A stretch of 64,000 nucleotides of DNA from Rhizobiaceae bacterium (GCA_023953845.1 JAMLJC010000001.1:3420501-3484500); one strand, 5' to 3'. Shown: positions 51,041 to 60,334, counted from the first letter of the stretch. Program-made: numbers and translations. Notes: generated by a model not told the origin, from the letters alone.

Positions 51041-52476
51041 GCGCGCTCCCCGAGACAATCGTCGATCCGTGCCGGCAGAAGCGGCTCGCATGTCGCTGCC
51101 GCCTCGATGGCGATTTCGGGTGCGGACGCCGACAGAACGGAGACGGGGCGTTCAGTGGCGGGCGGAAAGGCGGTCGTGCCGATGATGCTGCGCTTTCCTT
51201 CGCGGTAGCGCCGCGCGCGGGTCTCGCGCGCCTCGGCGACGCGCCGCTGGACATGGCCATCGGAAAGGCTCTGCAAGACGCCGCCTTCGCGCTCGATCTG
51301 CTGGAATTCGGCCCAGCCCGCGGCGCAGAGAGAGCCGGTCAGTCCCTCCACCGCGCCTGACCCTGCCGCCGGATCGCTGACGAAACCGGCATGGCTTTCA
51401 TCCGCCATGATGATCTGCGTGTTGCGGGCGACGCGCCGGGCGAAGGCATCCGGCAGCCCGTGCGTGATCGTGTGCGGCAGGATGGAAATGGTGTCGGCGC
51501 CGCCGGCCGCTGCGGCGAAGCAGGCGATTGTGGAGCGCAGTATGTTCGTCTCCGGATCGCGTTTCGTCATCATGCGGTACGACGTTTCGGCATGAACGGC
51601 CGCGACCGTGGGCGGCACGCCGCAGCTTTCCTGCACCCTGGCCCAGAGCTTTCGCAATGCGCGGATCTTCGCCATCGACAGGAACTGGTCCTGATCGACG
51701 CTCAGCGAGAAGCCGATATGCGGCACAGCATAGACGAGCGGCTGGCGCGCTTCGGAGAACATGCGCAGGTAGAGCGCGGCCGAGGCGATCATCACGCCGA
51801 GTTCCTGCGCTTCGGTCGCGCCCGCATTGTGGAAGACGCGGCCGTCGGCTTCGAGCAGGATGCCCGGCGCGCCCATCGCGAAGAAATGGCCGAGCGACTG
51901 CGGCATCGAGGCCTGCAGCGCCGCGATCGACATGCGCAGCGCGCCCGTGCCGGCGAAGATCGCGGCAGGGTCAATGCCGAAGGAAAGGCTGAGCCTGGTA
52001 ATATCGGCGCGCTTTCGGCCGAGCAGCACCGCCAGCATCTCCGCAGTCGTGCGGCTTTGCGGATGCGCGTCGATCCTCAGATGCACCTTGCCGGCCGGCA
52101 GATCGCCGAGCACCATGTTCAACGTTTCCTGCGTCGGCGGCAGCCCGTAGCCGAATGCGTTCGGCGCACCGGCGAAGACCATGGCCACGCCCGTCGCGCC
52201 ATGCTCGACATCGTCGTGAAGCTGCGCCCTGGCGCGCGACAGGTCGGGATCGTCGACGCGCTGAACGATGGTCCATCTGGCGGCGTTGCGGGCAGAGGCG
52301 AGGGGCTTCGCGGCGGCGCGGTCGGACAGGGCTGCGACCGGCAATCCGTCGTCCGTGCGGGACGTCAAGGCTTCTTCGACGGACTGTCCGCCGAGCGCCT
52401 TCGCGGCAAGCGCCGCCCATTGCTCGCGCGTTGCAGGCGGAAACTCCGGTCCGCCGCTATCCGGACCGACGTCCAT
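51037..52476 (-). CDS. mutA: Methylmalonyl-CoA mutase, small subunit
   Basis: This 479-residue protein is homologous to the large subunit's barrel but is not catalytic. It lacks the DxHxxG cobalamin motif at its short C-terminus. Shared blocks include IGFSLSVDQDQFLSMAKIRA, DAFARRVARNTQIIMADESH and DPAAGSGAVEGLTGSL. It stabilises the large subunit in the heterodimer. It is first in the two-gene operon, its TGA overlapping the large-subunit ATG. Confidence 0.93.
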   Translation of the reverse strand: MDVGPDSGGPEFPPATREQWAALAAKALGGQSVEEALTSRTDDGLPVAALSDRAAAKPLASARNAARWTIVQRVDDPDLSRARAQLHDDVEHGATGVAMVFAGAPNAFGYGLPPTQETLNMVLGDLPAGKVHLRIDAHPQSRTTAEMLAVLLGRKRADITRLSLSFGIDPAAIFAGTGALRMSIAALQASMPQSLGHFFAMGAPGILLEADGRVFHNAGATEAQELGVMIASAALYLRMFSEARQPLVYAVPHIGFSLSVDQDQFLSMAKIRALRKLWARVQESCGVPPTVAAVHAETSYRMMTKRDPETNILRSTIACFAAAAGGADTISILPHTITHGLPDAFARRVARNTQIIMADESHAGFVSDPAAGSGAVEGLTGSLCAAGWAEFQQIEREGGVLQSLSDGHVQRRVAEARETRARRYREGKRSIIGTTAFPPATERPVSVLSASAPEIAIEAAATCEPLLPARIDDCLGERA

Positions 52477-52643
52477 GAAGCCTCCTCACCGACTTTGCTC
52501 GGCATCGATTTCCTGACAAGTGTAGGGTGCTCGCAGGGTCATCGCAATGCGCCAAAGAGATTTGTGACGGCATTGTCGGCACGGCGGGGCGTAGACTATA
52601 CCAGAGGTCACGAAATGCAGCGGGAATGAGCCGAGAGGTTGGA

Positions 52644-54221
52644 ATGGCTGAAGACGACAGGATTTTCATCGGCGCCAGCCGCAAACCCGACGACTCGTAC
52701 CAGCAGCCGGAAAACCTGCTGCTGAAATACGGCAACCGCCATGGACTTGTGACGGGCGCGACGGGCACCGGCAAGACCGTGACGCTGCAGATCCTCGCCG
52801 AAGGCTTTTCGAATGCCGGCGTGCCGGTGTTCTGCGCCGACATCAAGGGCGACCTTTCCGGCATCGCCATGATGGGCGAAGCCAAGGATTTCCTCGTCAA
52901 GAGAGCCGAGCAGATCAAGCTCGAACCCTATGAGTTCCAGGAATTCCCGGTCATCTTCTGGGATCTCTTCGGCAAGCAGGGCCATCCCATCCGCGCCACG
53001 GTCTCGGAGATGGGGCCGCTGCTGCTCTCGCGGCTGATGAACCTTTCGGAGGCGCAGGAAGGCATCATGAACATCGCCTTCCGCATCGCCGACGAGGAAG
53101 GCCTTCTTCTGCTCGACCTCAAGGACCTTCAGGCGCTCCTCGCCAACATCGCCGAGCGCGCCGACGAGATCGCCGGCCGCTACGGCAATGTGACGAAGCC
53201 GTCAGTCGGCGCGATACAACGCTCCCTGCTCATTCTCGAGCAGCAGGGCGCCGCCAACTTCTTCGGCGAGCCGGCGCTCAGGATCGCCGACATCATGCGC
53301 ACGACGCGTGACGGCCGTGGCGCCATCAATGTGCTGGCGGCCGACAAGCTGATGATGAATCCGCGCCTCTACGCGACGTTCCTGCTGTGGCTGATGTCCG
53401 AGCTTTTCGAGGAGATGCCCGAGGTGGGCGACCCGGACAGGCCGAAGCTCGTCTTTTTCTTCGACGAGGCGCATCTGCTGTTCGACGACGCGCCGAAGGC
53501 GCTGGTGGAACGCGTCGAACAGGTGGTGCGGCTGATCCGCTCCAAGGGCGTCGGCGTCTATTTCGTCACGCAGAATCCGCTCGACGTTCCCGAAACGGTG
53601 CTGGCGCAGCTCGGCAACCGCATCCAGCACGCGCTGCGCGCCTATACGCCGCGCGAGCAGAAGGCGGTGAAGACCGCGGCCGACACGTTCCGGCCGAACC
53701 CGGATTTCAACTGCGCCACGGCCATCACCCAGCTCGGCACCGGCGAGGCGCTGGTCTCGACGCTTCAGGAAAAGGGCGCGCCTTCCATGGTGCAGCGGAC
53801 GCTGATCCGACCGCCATCGTCGCGGCTCGGCCCGATCACCGAGCAGGAGCGCCAGAAGCTGATCAACGAAAGCCCGGTCGCCGGACAGTATGACCAGACC
53901 GTCGACCGCGAATCGGCCTTCGAGATCCTGCAGAAGAAGGCGCGTTCGCAGCAGCAGGAACAGGCTGAACAGCAGGAAACGGGACAGGGAGAGGGCGGCC
54001 GCTGGACCTTGCCGGATTTCGGCAACGGCAGCAGGCAGCGAACCGACGACGGCTATGCGCCGACCCCCCGCCGGCAGCAGCGCGACACCGGCTATCGTGC
54101 GCCGCGGCCGTCCAACCGGCAAACCGTGGCGGAGGCGGCGATCAAGTCGGTCGTGCGCTCCGTCGGTTCGCAGGTCGGCCGCGCCATCGTGCGGGGGATT
54201 TTGGGCAGTTTGCGGCGGTGA
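52644..54221 (+). CDS. HerA-like DUF853 ATPase
   Basis: The 525-residue cytoplasmic protein has Walker A TGATGTGKTVTLQILA (about residues 37-52) and Walker B KLVFFFDEAHLL. It belongs to the DUF853/HerA-like group of hexameric FtsK-type ATPases, whose members may translocate DNA. The C-terminal region from about residue 425 is Gln/Arg-rich and disordered, with QQQEQAEQQE, before a short helical end. I chose ATG 52644, which has GAGAGG upstream; ATG 52626 would add six residues. It is not next to a nuclease gene, so the HerA-NurA pairing is not seen here. Confidence 0.85.
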   Translation: MAEDDRIFIGASRKPDDSYQQPENLLLKYGNRHGLVTGATGTGKTVTLQILAEGFSNAGVPVFCADIKGDLSGIAMMGEAKDFLVKRAEQIKLEPYEFQEFPVIFWDLFGKQGHPIRATVSEMGPLLLSRLMNLSEAQEGIMNIAFRIADEEGLLLLDLKDLQALLANIAERADEIAGRYGNVTKPSVGAIQRSLLILEQQGAANFFGEPALRIADIMRTTRDGRGAINVLAADKLMMNPRLYATFLLWLMSELFEEMPEVGDPDRPKLVFFFDEAHLLFDDAPKALVERVEQVVRLIRSKGVGVYFVTQNPLDVPETVLAQLGNRIQHALRAYTPREQKAVKTAADTFRPNPDFNCATAITQLGTGEALVSTLQEKGAPSMVQRTLIRPPSSRLGPITEQERQKLINESPVAGQYDQTVDRESAFEILQKKARSQQQEQAEQQETGQGEGGRWTLPDFGNGSRQRTDDGYAPTPRRQQRDTGYRAPRPSNRQTVAEAAIKSVVRSVGSQVGRAIVRGILGSLRR

Positions 54222-54350
54222 CAGGCTCGGCGGGCTCTTCGCAGTGAAAGGCTTTTCCGCTTGCCTGGCGCTTATCCCGCCTGCGAGTGGAAAACCGCCT
54301 CAGGTCTGTCGGGCGATGCGGCAACGGCTGCCGATCCGTGCTGAAGGAGG

Positions 54351-55394
54351 CTACGACGCCTCTTCTCCCGATAATTCGAAGAGCGGACCGGCGCGTTCAA
54401 CGATGGGTTTGGGAAAGCTCTTCAGCGCGTTGGATTCGAACGGCAGGTGTTGAAGATATCGAGCAGTGATTTGCGCCGCCGTCTCGGCTTGCTGACGGTC
54501 GCGCCTGCGCTTCGCGGGGTTTCGGTCAGACTGCTCTGAAAGCCACAATTTGTGCACCGCGAATGCCCGCGGGTCCGGTACGACCAGACGCACCGGAAAG
54601 CCACGTGCGTCGATCGCCAAAGCTTCGAAGGGCGGCGCACTTTCGTGCCATGCCAAGCCGTCGATCGGCGAAGCCTCAAGATCGAATCGATCATCCGATA
54701 TCGAACTCGCTTCAATCGTCCAAGGCGGATTTCGCTCGGGTTTGATCAGATCCACCAGGTAGCCTTCCGCGTTTGCGGCCTGGAAGGTTCGTGATGTTCG
54801 CGCGAACGATTTGTCCGCCTGGCGAAGCAGGCCGAGCAAGGTCCGTTCCTCGACGCCTTCCTCCAATGCCAGCCGGATGCGCGCCCGCGCGTCGAACAGC
54901 ATGTCCATGTCTTCCGTGGTGGTCAGTTCGGAGGCAAGGTGGACCCCGGCGGCGGCTTCATAGGCAAAAAGAGCATTTGTGCCGACGATCTTGATGCCAC
55001 GACCCAGCAAACCTGCTTCCTCCAGTTCGCGTGCGATCCTGGCGGCAATTTCCGGCACGCGTCCAAGCCGCAGGGCTCTGTTGACTGCCGCCTGTCGCTG
55101 TAGCGTGTCTGATGCGGCACGCCTTCGATCCGCGGATTCGACCTTGCCCTGCGTGAAGGCTTCGAAGATTCGTTCCGTCGAGGAATCCCGCCGGCCCAGC
55201 GATTTCTGCCGACGCACGCCCGATTTCGGATCATAATAGTCGCGCAACAAGTACTCGACGCCATTCCGAGTGACGAAGGACATGGAGCCGCGATAGCCTT
55301 CGTAACGCTTTCGCGCCTCGGCCCAGACGGAATAGCGTTGCGCCGTATTGATCAGTTCGCGGCTTTGGTCTCCATTAAGCTCTTGTAATTGCAT
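54351..55394 (-). CDS. GSU2403-type nucleotidyltransferase-fold protein
   Basis: The 347-residue protein matches the PF12281 (NTP_transf_8, GSU2403) family. The N-terminal third is helical and basic (ARKRYEGYRGSMSFVTRNGV, LLRDYYDPKSGVRRQKSLGR). The polymerase-beta-like core follows, with IKIVGTNALFAYEAAAGVHL and TTTEDMDMLFDARARIR, whose acidic DMD is the likely metal site, and later DPRAFAVHKLWLSEQSDRNP. Substrate and function are unknown; many NTase-fold families are toxins or tRNA/protein-modifying enzymes. A cluster of AATTGC half-sites covers its start. Confidence 0.83.
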   Translation of the reverse strand: MQLQELNGDQSRELINTAQRYSVWAEARKRYEGYRGSMSFVTRNGVEYLLRDYYDPKSGVRRQKSLGRRDSSTERIFEAFTQGKVESADRRRAASDTLQRQAAVNRALRLGRVPEIAARIARELEEAGLLGRGIKIVGTNALFAYEAAAGVHLASELTTTEDMDMLFDARARIRLALEEGVEERTLLGLLRQADKSFARTSRTFQAANAEGYLVDLIKPERNPPWTIEASSISDDRFDLEASPIDGLAWHESAPPFEALAIDARGFPVRLVVPDPRAFAVHKLWLSEQSDRNPAKRRRDRQQAETAAQITARYLQHLPFESNALKSFPKPIVERAGPLFELSGEEAS

Positions 55395-55455
55395 GATTTC
55401 AGCAATTTATTCAGAATTAAGGGGGAATTGCTGAAAACAGAGAACCATCAATTGC
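55387..55455. promoter_or_regulatory. AATTGC/GCAATT motif cluster at the nucleotidyltransferase start
   Basis: The hexamer occurs four times: AATTGC at 55387, GCAATT at 55402, AATTGC at 55426 and AATTGC at 55450. The middle pair extends to perfect 11-bp arms, TTTCAGCAATT (55397-55407) and AATTGCTGAAA (55426-55436). A related TTCAGAATT lies between the arms. The cluster spans the start of the nucleotidyltransferase gene (55394) and looks like a regulator-binding region. Confidence 0.6.
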
Positions 55456-55478
55456 CCAAGAGCGCAATAGCGCCAGCA

Positions 55479-56273
55479 TTACACCCGTCCGAGCAGCACC
55501 GAGCCCAGCGGCACGCCGGAATCGATCGGGATGCCCTGACCGTCGAGCGGCTGCGACGCCATCGGCGCGCCGACACCGCCGGTCACGATGATCGGCGATT
55601 GCTGCGGGACACGGTCGTAAAGATCGATCACGTCCTGGTTGATCATGCGCACGCAACCTGACGAGACCGACTTGCCGATGGACCACCATTCCGGCGAGCC
55701 GTGGACGCGATAGAGCGTGTCCTCGTCGCCCTGGAAGATGTAGAGCGCGCGGGCGCCGAGCGGATTCGTCAGCCCGCCAGGCATGCCGCCATTGTCGGCG
55801 CTCCACTTGGCCAGCGAGGGATCGCGCGCGATCATCGTGTCCGGCGGCGTCCATTTCGGCCATTTCTGCTTCCAGCGGATTTCGGCGCGACCGGCCCATT
55901 CGAAGCCGGCGCGGCCAAGCCCCACGCCGTAGCGGATGGCATAGCCGCCTTCGCGCACGAGATAGAGGAAGTGCGAGGACGTATCGACCACGATGGTGCC
56001 GGGGCGCTCGCCGGTCGGATCGTCCACGACCTGCCGCAGGAATTGCGGCGGAATCTTCTCGACGGGTATGGCCGGCAGGTCGAAACCGTTGTCCGATACC
56101 GGCCCGTACATCATCATATAGTCTTCCCCGACTTCCGGGCGCGGCGGGCGTGCCGGCTGAGGCGGCACGTCCCTGCTCGCCGTGGTGCAGGCGCTGAGGA
56201 CGGCGCCGGCGGCGACCGCGGAAGCTCCGCCGAGGAAACGACGGCGGGAGAGGACGGGAGAACGAAAGGTCAT
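55479..56273 (-). CDS. L,D-transpeptidase (YkuD domain), exported lipoprotein
   Basis: The 264-residue enzyme makes 3-3 peptidoglycan crosslinks or attaches proteins to peptidoglycan in the periplasm. The N-terminus SRRRFLGGASAVAAGAVLSA is a twin-arginine signal ending in a lipobox-like LSAC. The YkuD domain carries HGSPEWWSIGKSVSSGCVRM with the nucleophile C207. ATG 56273 is the only start that keeps the signal. It lies 84 bases upstream of the nucleotidyltransferase gene on the same strand. Confidence 0.9.
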   Translation of the reverse strand: MTFRSPVLSRRRFLGGASAVAAGAVLSACTTASRDVPPQPARPPRPEVGEDYMMMYGPVSDNGFDLPAIPVEKIPPQFLRQVVDDPTGERPGTIVVDTSSHFLYLVREGGYAIRYGVGLGRAGFEWAGRAEIRWKQKWPKWTPPDTMIARDPSLAKWSADNGGMPGGLTNPLGARALYIFQGDEDTLYRVHGSPEWWSIGKSVSSGCVRMINQDVIDLYDRVPQQSPIIVTGGVGAPMASQPLDGQGIPIDSGVPLGSVLLGRV

Positions 56274-56451
56274 GGGGCAGTCAATCCAGTTCACAGGTTC
56301 AGGCGCCGCAACGCCATTCAGTCGCGATCCCCTCCCATAAGGATCGCCGGGCATACGTGGTTCCGAATCTGTCCCGAGAGTGGATAAAGAAAGGCAAACG
56401 TGTGGCCGGACGGCACTGTGGCGATTTCGCCACAGTGGCGCTTGGCGCCGG

Positions 56452-57111
56452 CTAGCTGCCGAGCAGGCCGCCGAGCGAAGGCAGGATGAGCGCGGGCGGA
56501 TAATCCCGATATTCGTCGGGCTGGTCGCTGCGGTTGATCCACACCGTCCTGAAGCCGAACTTCGTCGCGCCCGCCACGTCCCATCTGTTGGAAGACTGGA
56601 AGGATACGGCATTGGGATAGAGCCGCCAGTTCGTCGTCAGCAGGTCGTAGACCGCAGGATCGGTCTTGTAGCGTCTCACTGCATCGACCGAGATCACGTC
56701 GTCCAGAACCTGATCCAGCGCGGCGGACCTGACGGCCGAATCCAGCATCGCCGGGGAGCCGTTCGAGAGAATGGCAAGTCTCGCGCCATCGGCCTTCAGC
56801 GCCTTCAGGACGGCCGGAACTTCCGGATAGCAGTCCAGCCGCCAGTAAGCCTCCAGCAGCTTCGTGCGCAGGGCCGGATCGACGCTCGGCACCTTCTTCA
56901 GGGCGAAATCGAGCGACTGTTCGGTGAGCTGCCAGAAATCGGCATAGGCGCCCATGAGCGAGCGGACCCACGAATATTCCAGTTGCTTGGCCCGCCAGAG
57001 CTCGGAAAGCAGCCCGCCCTGCGGGCCAGCCTCGTCGGCGTGACGGCGCACCGCTGCGTGCACGTCGAAGAGCGTGCCGTAGGCGTCGAAAACATAAGCC
57101 GTGTAGCGCAT
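56452..57111 (-). CDS. (S)-2-haloacid dehalogenase (HAD type II)
   Basis: The 219-residue HAD-superfamily protein has the nucleophile D9 in VFDAYGTLFD and the Ser motif LSNGSPAML. The Lys motif is in YKTDPAVYDLL and the type II signature SSNRWDVAGA in the C-terminal half. It matches haloacid dehalogenases, which hydrolyse S-2-chloro acids. Physiological substrates in soil bacteria may be other short 2-substituted acids. It is divergent from the aminotransferase gene. Confidence 0.88.
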   Translation of the reverse strand: MRYTAYVFDAYGTLFDVHAAVRRHADEAGPQGGLLSELWRAKQLEYSWVRSLMGAYADFWQLTEQSLDFALKKVPSVDPALRTKLLEAYWRLDCYPEVPAVLKALKADGARLAILSNGSPAMLDSAVRSAALDQVLDDVISVDAVRRYKTDPAVYDLLTTNWRLYPNAVSFQSSNRWDVAGATKFGFRTVWINRSDQPDEYRDYPPALILPSLGGLLGS

Positions 57112-57259
57112 GGACTCCCGCTTCCTTCACGCAAAGTTCAACCCAGAGTTATCCGGGGGTCAAGCGCGGACCATTGCGCCAACGATTCTTCCCGGCAGAC
57201 GGTTGACGCGTTGCCGTCAAAGGTATTTTCCATACCGGCGAAACGGAGCCGTTGAAACA

Positions 57260-58138
57260 ATGAGCCTGATCGAGCCTGCGCAATCCGTCACCTGGACCTA
57301 TGCCGGCGGTGACTGGCACGAGGGGAACGTCGCGTTGATCGGTCCGCGCAGCCACATGATGTGGCTGGCTTCGAGCGTCTTCGACGGCGCGCGCTGGTTC
57401 GAGGGCGTCGCTCCGGACATCGAGCTGCATGCGGAGCGCGTCAACAATTCCGCCATCGCTCTCGGCCTCAAGCCGACGCAGACGGTCGAGGAGATCGTCG
57501 GACTGACCTGGGACGGCCTGAAGAAATTCGACGGCGGGACAGCCGTCTATATAAGGCCGATGTATTGGGCCGAGCATGGCGGCTATATGGGCGTGCCGCC
57601 CGAACCCGCGTCGACGCGCTTTTGCCTGTGCCTCTATGAAGCCCCGATGATCGCGCCTAGCGGCTTTTCGATCACGGTCTCGCCATTCCGGCGGCCGACG
57701 CTCGAGACGATGCCGACCAACGCCAAGGCGGGCTGCCTCTATCCCAACAACGGCCGCGCCGTCGTCGAGGCGCGCATGCGCGGCTTCGACAACGCGCTGG
57801 TTCTCGACATGCTGGGCAATGTCGCCGAAACGGCGACGTCGAACATTTTCATCGTCAAGGACGGCCAGATCTGCACGCCGGCCGCCAACGGGACGTTTCT
57901 CGCCGGCATCACGCGCGCCCGCACGATCGCGCTTCTGACCGAAGACGGCATGCGTCCGGTCGAAAAGGCGCTTTCCGTGCGCGATTTCCTGGAGGCGGAC
58001 GAGATCTTCTCCACCGGCAACCATTCCAAGATCGTTCCCGTGGTCAAGATCGAGGATCGCGACCTGCAACCCGGCCCGGTGGCCCGGCGGGCGAAGGAAC
58101 TCTACTGGGATTTCGCGCATGGTCGCCGCAGGCATTGA
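57260..58138 (+). CDS. Branched-chain amino acid aminotransferase family protein
   Basis: A 292-residue fold-type IV PLP enzyme. It has SVFDGARWFEGVAPDIELHA, PTNAKAGCLYPNNGRAVVEA, with the PLP lysine in NAKAG, and NVAETATSNIFIVKDG near the C-terminal third. It may transfer amino groups between branched-chain amino acids and 2-oxoglutarate. Short (about 290 residue) members also include D-amino acid transaminases and aminodeoxychorismate lyases. I chose ATG 57260; the open frame extends 50 codons upstream but overlaps the divergent gene. Not in an ilv operon. Confidence 0.83.
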   Translation: MSLIEPAQSVTWTYAGGDWHEGNVALIGPRSHMMWLASSVFDGARWFEGVAPDIELHAERVNNSAIALGLKPTQTVEEIVGLTWDGLKKFDGGTAVYIRPMYWAEHGGYMGVPPEPASTRFCLCLYEAPMIAPSGFSITVSPFRRPTLETMPTNAKAGCLYPNNGRAVVEARMRGFDNALVLDMLGNVAETATSNIFIVKDGQICTPAANGTFLAGITRARTIALLTEDGMRPVEKALSVRDFLEADEIFSTGNHSKIVPVVKIEDRDLQPGPVARRAKELYWDFAHGRRRH

Positions 58139-58234
58139 CGAGAATTAGGGCGCGCCGGCCGTTGTCTCCATGCGGCCCGAACCTATGTAATCTGGATATT
58201 CAAGCCCGGATCTATCGAAGAGGGAGTACATTCC

Positions 58235-58834
58235 ATGGCTTTTGAACTGCCCCCGTTGCCTTATGATTACGAGGCGCTCCAGCCCTATATGTCGAAGGAG
58301 ACGCTGGAGTATCACCACGACAAGCACCACAAGGCCTATGTCGACAACGGCAACAAGCTGGCTGCCGAAGCCGGGATGGACGGGCTGTCGCTGGAAGAGA
58401 TCGTCAAGCAGTCCTACGGCAAGAATCCCGGCCTCTTCAACAATGCCGGCCAGCACTACAACCATATCCACTTCTGGAAATGGATGAAGAAGGGCGGCGG
58501 CGGCAACAAGTTGCCGGGCGCGTTGCAGAAGGCGGTCGATTCTGATCTCGGCGGCTACGACAAGTTCAAGGCGGATTTCATCGCTGCCGGCACCACGCAG
58601 TTCGGCTCCGGCTGGGCCTGGCTTTCGGTGAAGAACGGCAAGCTGGAGATTTCCAAGACCCCGAACGGCGAGAACCCGCTGGTTCATGGCGGGTCGCCGA
58701 TCCTCGGCGTCGACGTGTGGGAGCACTCCTATTACATCGACTATCGCAATGCGCGCCCGAAATATCTCGAGGCCTTCGTCGACAACCTCATCAACTGGGA
58801 CTACGTCCTCGAAATTTACGAGAAAGCGGCCTGA
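58235..58834 (+). CDS. sodB: Superoxide dismutase, Fe/Mn type
   Basis: A 199-residue cytoplasmic enzyme that converts superoxide to oxygen and peroxide. Conserved blocks are LEYHHDKHHKAYVDNGN (first metal His), FNNAGQHYNHIHFWKWM (second His), FGSGWAWL, and DVWEHSYYIDYRN with the Asp and His ligands. The FGSGWAWL and glutamine/histidine positions fit the Fe or cambialistic group, but metal choice cannot be settled. A rho-independent terminator follows at 58859. Confidence 0.95.
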   Translation: MAFELPPLPYDYEALQPYMSKETLEYHHDKHHKAYVDNGNKLAAEAGMDGLSLEEIVKQSYGKNPGLFNNAGQHYNHIHFWKWMKKGGGGNKLPGALQKAVDSDLGGYDKFKADFIAAGTTQFGSGWAWLSVKNGKLEISKTPNGENPLVHGGSPILGVDVWEHSYYIDYRNARPKYLEAFVDNLINWDYVLEIYEKAA

Positions 58835-58858
58835 CCGGCTGCAGCTTCGGACGCGGCA

Positions 58859-58884
58859 AGCCCCGGTTTTACCGGGGCTTTTTC
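58859..58884 (+). terminator. Rho-independent terminator after sodB
   Basis: AAGCCCCGG-TTTTA-CCGGGGCTT forms a nine-base-pair stem with a short loop and is followed by a T tract (TTTTTC). It begins 24 bases after the sodB stop and ends that transcript. Confidence 0.92.
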
Positions 58885-58981
58885 GTGACGATAACGCAGG
58901 CGTGAAGCGATTTCCGGGAAGAGATGAGGCAGCCTGCGCGTTGCAAGCCTGAGGCAGCATTTCGCAACCGGAGGTCATTTC

Positions 58982-59410
58982 GTGAGAAAGTTCGCAGTCG
59001 TCCTGTCCCTCGTCGCGCTCGGTACGGGCGTTGCCATCGCCGATCCCGCAGAGGATCGCGAGGCTCTGATGAAGACCTTCGGAAAATCGATGGGCGATCT
59101 TGGACCGTATGCCAAGGGCGAAAAGGCCTATGATGCGCCTGCCGTGCTCGCCGCCTTGACGACGCTGAACGAGAATGCGCAGAAACTCGACGTCGTGGCG
59201 CTGTTCCCGGAGGGCGTGACCGGCGAGCGGGCGTCGCCGAAGATCTGGGAGAACTTTGCAGACTTCCAGGCGCATGCCGAGAAGCTGAAGGCCTCCACCG
59301 CGGCGGCGGTTGCGGCGGCGCCGGCCGATCAGGCAGCTCTCGGCAAGGAAATGGGCGCCATCGGCGGCGTCTGCGGCACCTGCCACGAACTCTATCGCAT
59401 CAAGAAATAG
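58982..59410 (+). CDS. Cytochrome c prime (c556-type)
   Basis: The 142-residue protein has a signal peptide (RKFAVVLSLVALGTGVAIA, cut before DPAED), then a four-helix bundle with the heme motif C131-GT-C134-H135 (GGVCGTCHELYRIKK) at the C-terminus. This is typical of periplasmic cytochromes c prime, which bind NO or carry electrons. The start is GTG 58982, with GGAGGT upstream. The stop is four bases before the next cytochrome gene, so the two form an operon. Confidence 0.9.
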   Translation: MRKFAVVLSLVALGTGVAIADPAEDREALMKTFGKSMGDLGPYAKGEKAYDAPAVLAALTTLNENAQKLDVVALFPEGVTGERASPKIWENFADFQAHAEKLKASTAAAVAAAPADQAALGKEMGAIGGVCGTCHELYRIKK

Positions 59411-59413
59411 ACT

Positions 59414-60334
59414 GTGCTCGGGCAACTTGGCGTTGCGGCAATCGTGCTGGTGGCCGTCGGGGCCGCCGGCTTCTGGTTCCTGACCGCCCCCCAGCGCATC
59501 GGGGCGCAAGAGGTCGCTGCGCTGGGCAGCGGCGACGCGACGCGCGGGGAACGCATCTTCTATGCGGGAGGCTGCACGTCATGCCATGCGAAGCCCGGCG
59601 CGCAAGGCGACGAGGCGCTGCAGCTTGCCGGCGGGCTGGAACTGAAGACGCCCTTCGGCACTTTCGTCGCGCCGAACATTTCCAGCGACCCGAATGACGG
59701 GATCGGCGCGTGGTCGGCCGAAGATCTCGCCAACGCCATGCTGAAAGGCACGTCGCCCGACGGATCGCACTTCTATCCGGCCTTTCCCTATGCGTCCTAT
59801 GCGCGGATGCAGCCTTCCGACATCGGCGATCTCCATGCCTTCATGAAGACGCTGCCGGCGGTCGCCGGCAAGGCGCCGGACCATCAGCTCGGGTTTCCGT
59901 TCAACATCCGGCGCGGTCTCGGGCTCTGGAAGCTGCTGTTCCTGAGCGACGAGCCGGTCGTCGCGCTGCCGGCCGACGCATCGGATGCTGTGAAGCTCGG
60001 CCAGTACCTGACCGAGGGGCCGGGCCATTGTGGCGAGTGCCACACGCCGCGCAACGCCATCGGCGGCACGGACAAAGGCCGCTGGCTGGCGGGCGCGGTG
60101 GCGGCGGAGGGCGAGGGCAAGGTGCCGAACATCACGTCGGGCGAAGGCGGCATAGGCGACTGGTCTGAAAACGACATCGCCTATTTCCTCGAATCCGGCT
60201 TCACGCCAGAGTTCGACACGGTCGGCGGCTCGATGGCGGCCGTCCAGCGCAACATGGCGAAGCTGCGTCCAGAGGACCGGGAAGCCATCGCCGCCTATCT
60301 GAAGGCCGTGCCGCCACATCCGAACGGATATTAG
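59414..60334 (+). CDS. Membrane-anchored diheme cytochrome c
   Basis: The 306-residue protein begins with an uncleaved N-terminal anchor helix (LGQLGVAAIVLVAVGAAG). Two heme-c motifs follow, C54-TS-C57-H58 and C206-GE-C209-H210, in two class I cytochrome domains. Methionine axial ligands may come from AAFPYASYARM and SGFTPEF contexts. It resembles the cytochrome subunits of sugar/alcohol dehydrogenases. Start GTG 59414 is four bases after the cytochrome c prime stop; no dehydrogenase subunit is adjacent, so the electron donor is unknown. Confidence 0.87.
   Translation: MLGQLGVAAIVLVAVGAAGFWFLTAPQRIGAQEVAALGSGDATRGERIFYAGGCTSCHAKPGAQGDEALQLAGGLELKTPFGTFVAPNISSDPNDGIGAWSAEDLANAMLKGTSPDGSHFYPAFPYASYARMQPSDIGDLHAFMKTLPAVAGKAPDHQLGFPFNIRRGLGLWKLLFLSDEPVVALPADASDAVKLGQYLTEGPGHCGECHTPRNAIGGTDKGRWLAGAVAAEGEGKVPNITSGEGGIGDWSENDIAYFLESGFTPEFDTVGGSMAAVQRNMAKLRPEDREAIAAYLKAVPPHPNGY

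Noticed and set aside
49085..51208. Long plus-strand open frame opposite the methylmalonyl-CoA mutase large subunit
   Set aside because: Antisense to a gene with clear B12-binding and substrate motifs; the frame has no domain of its own.
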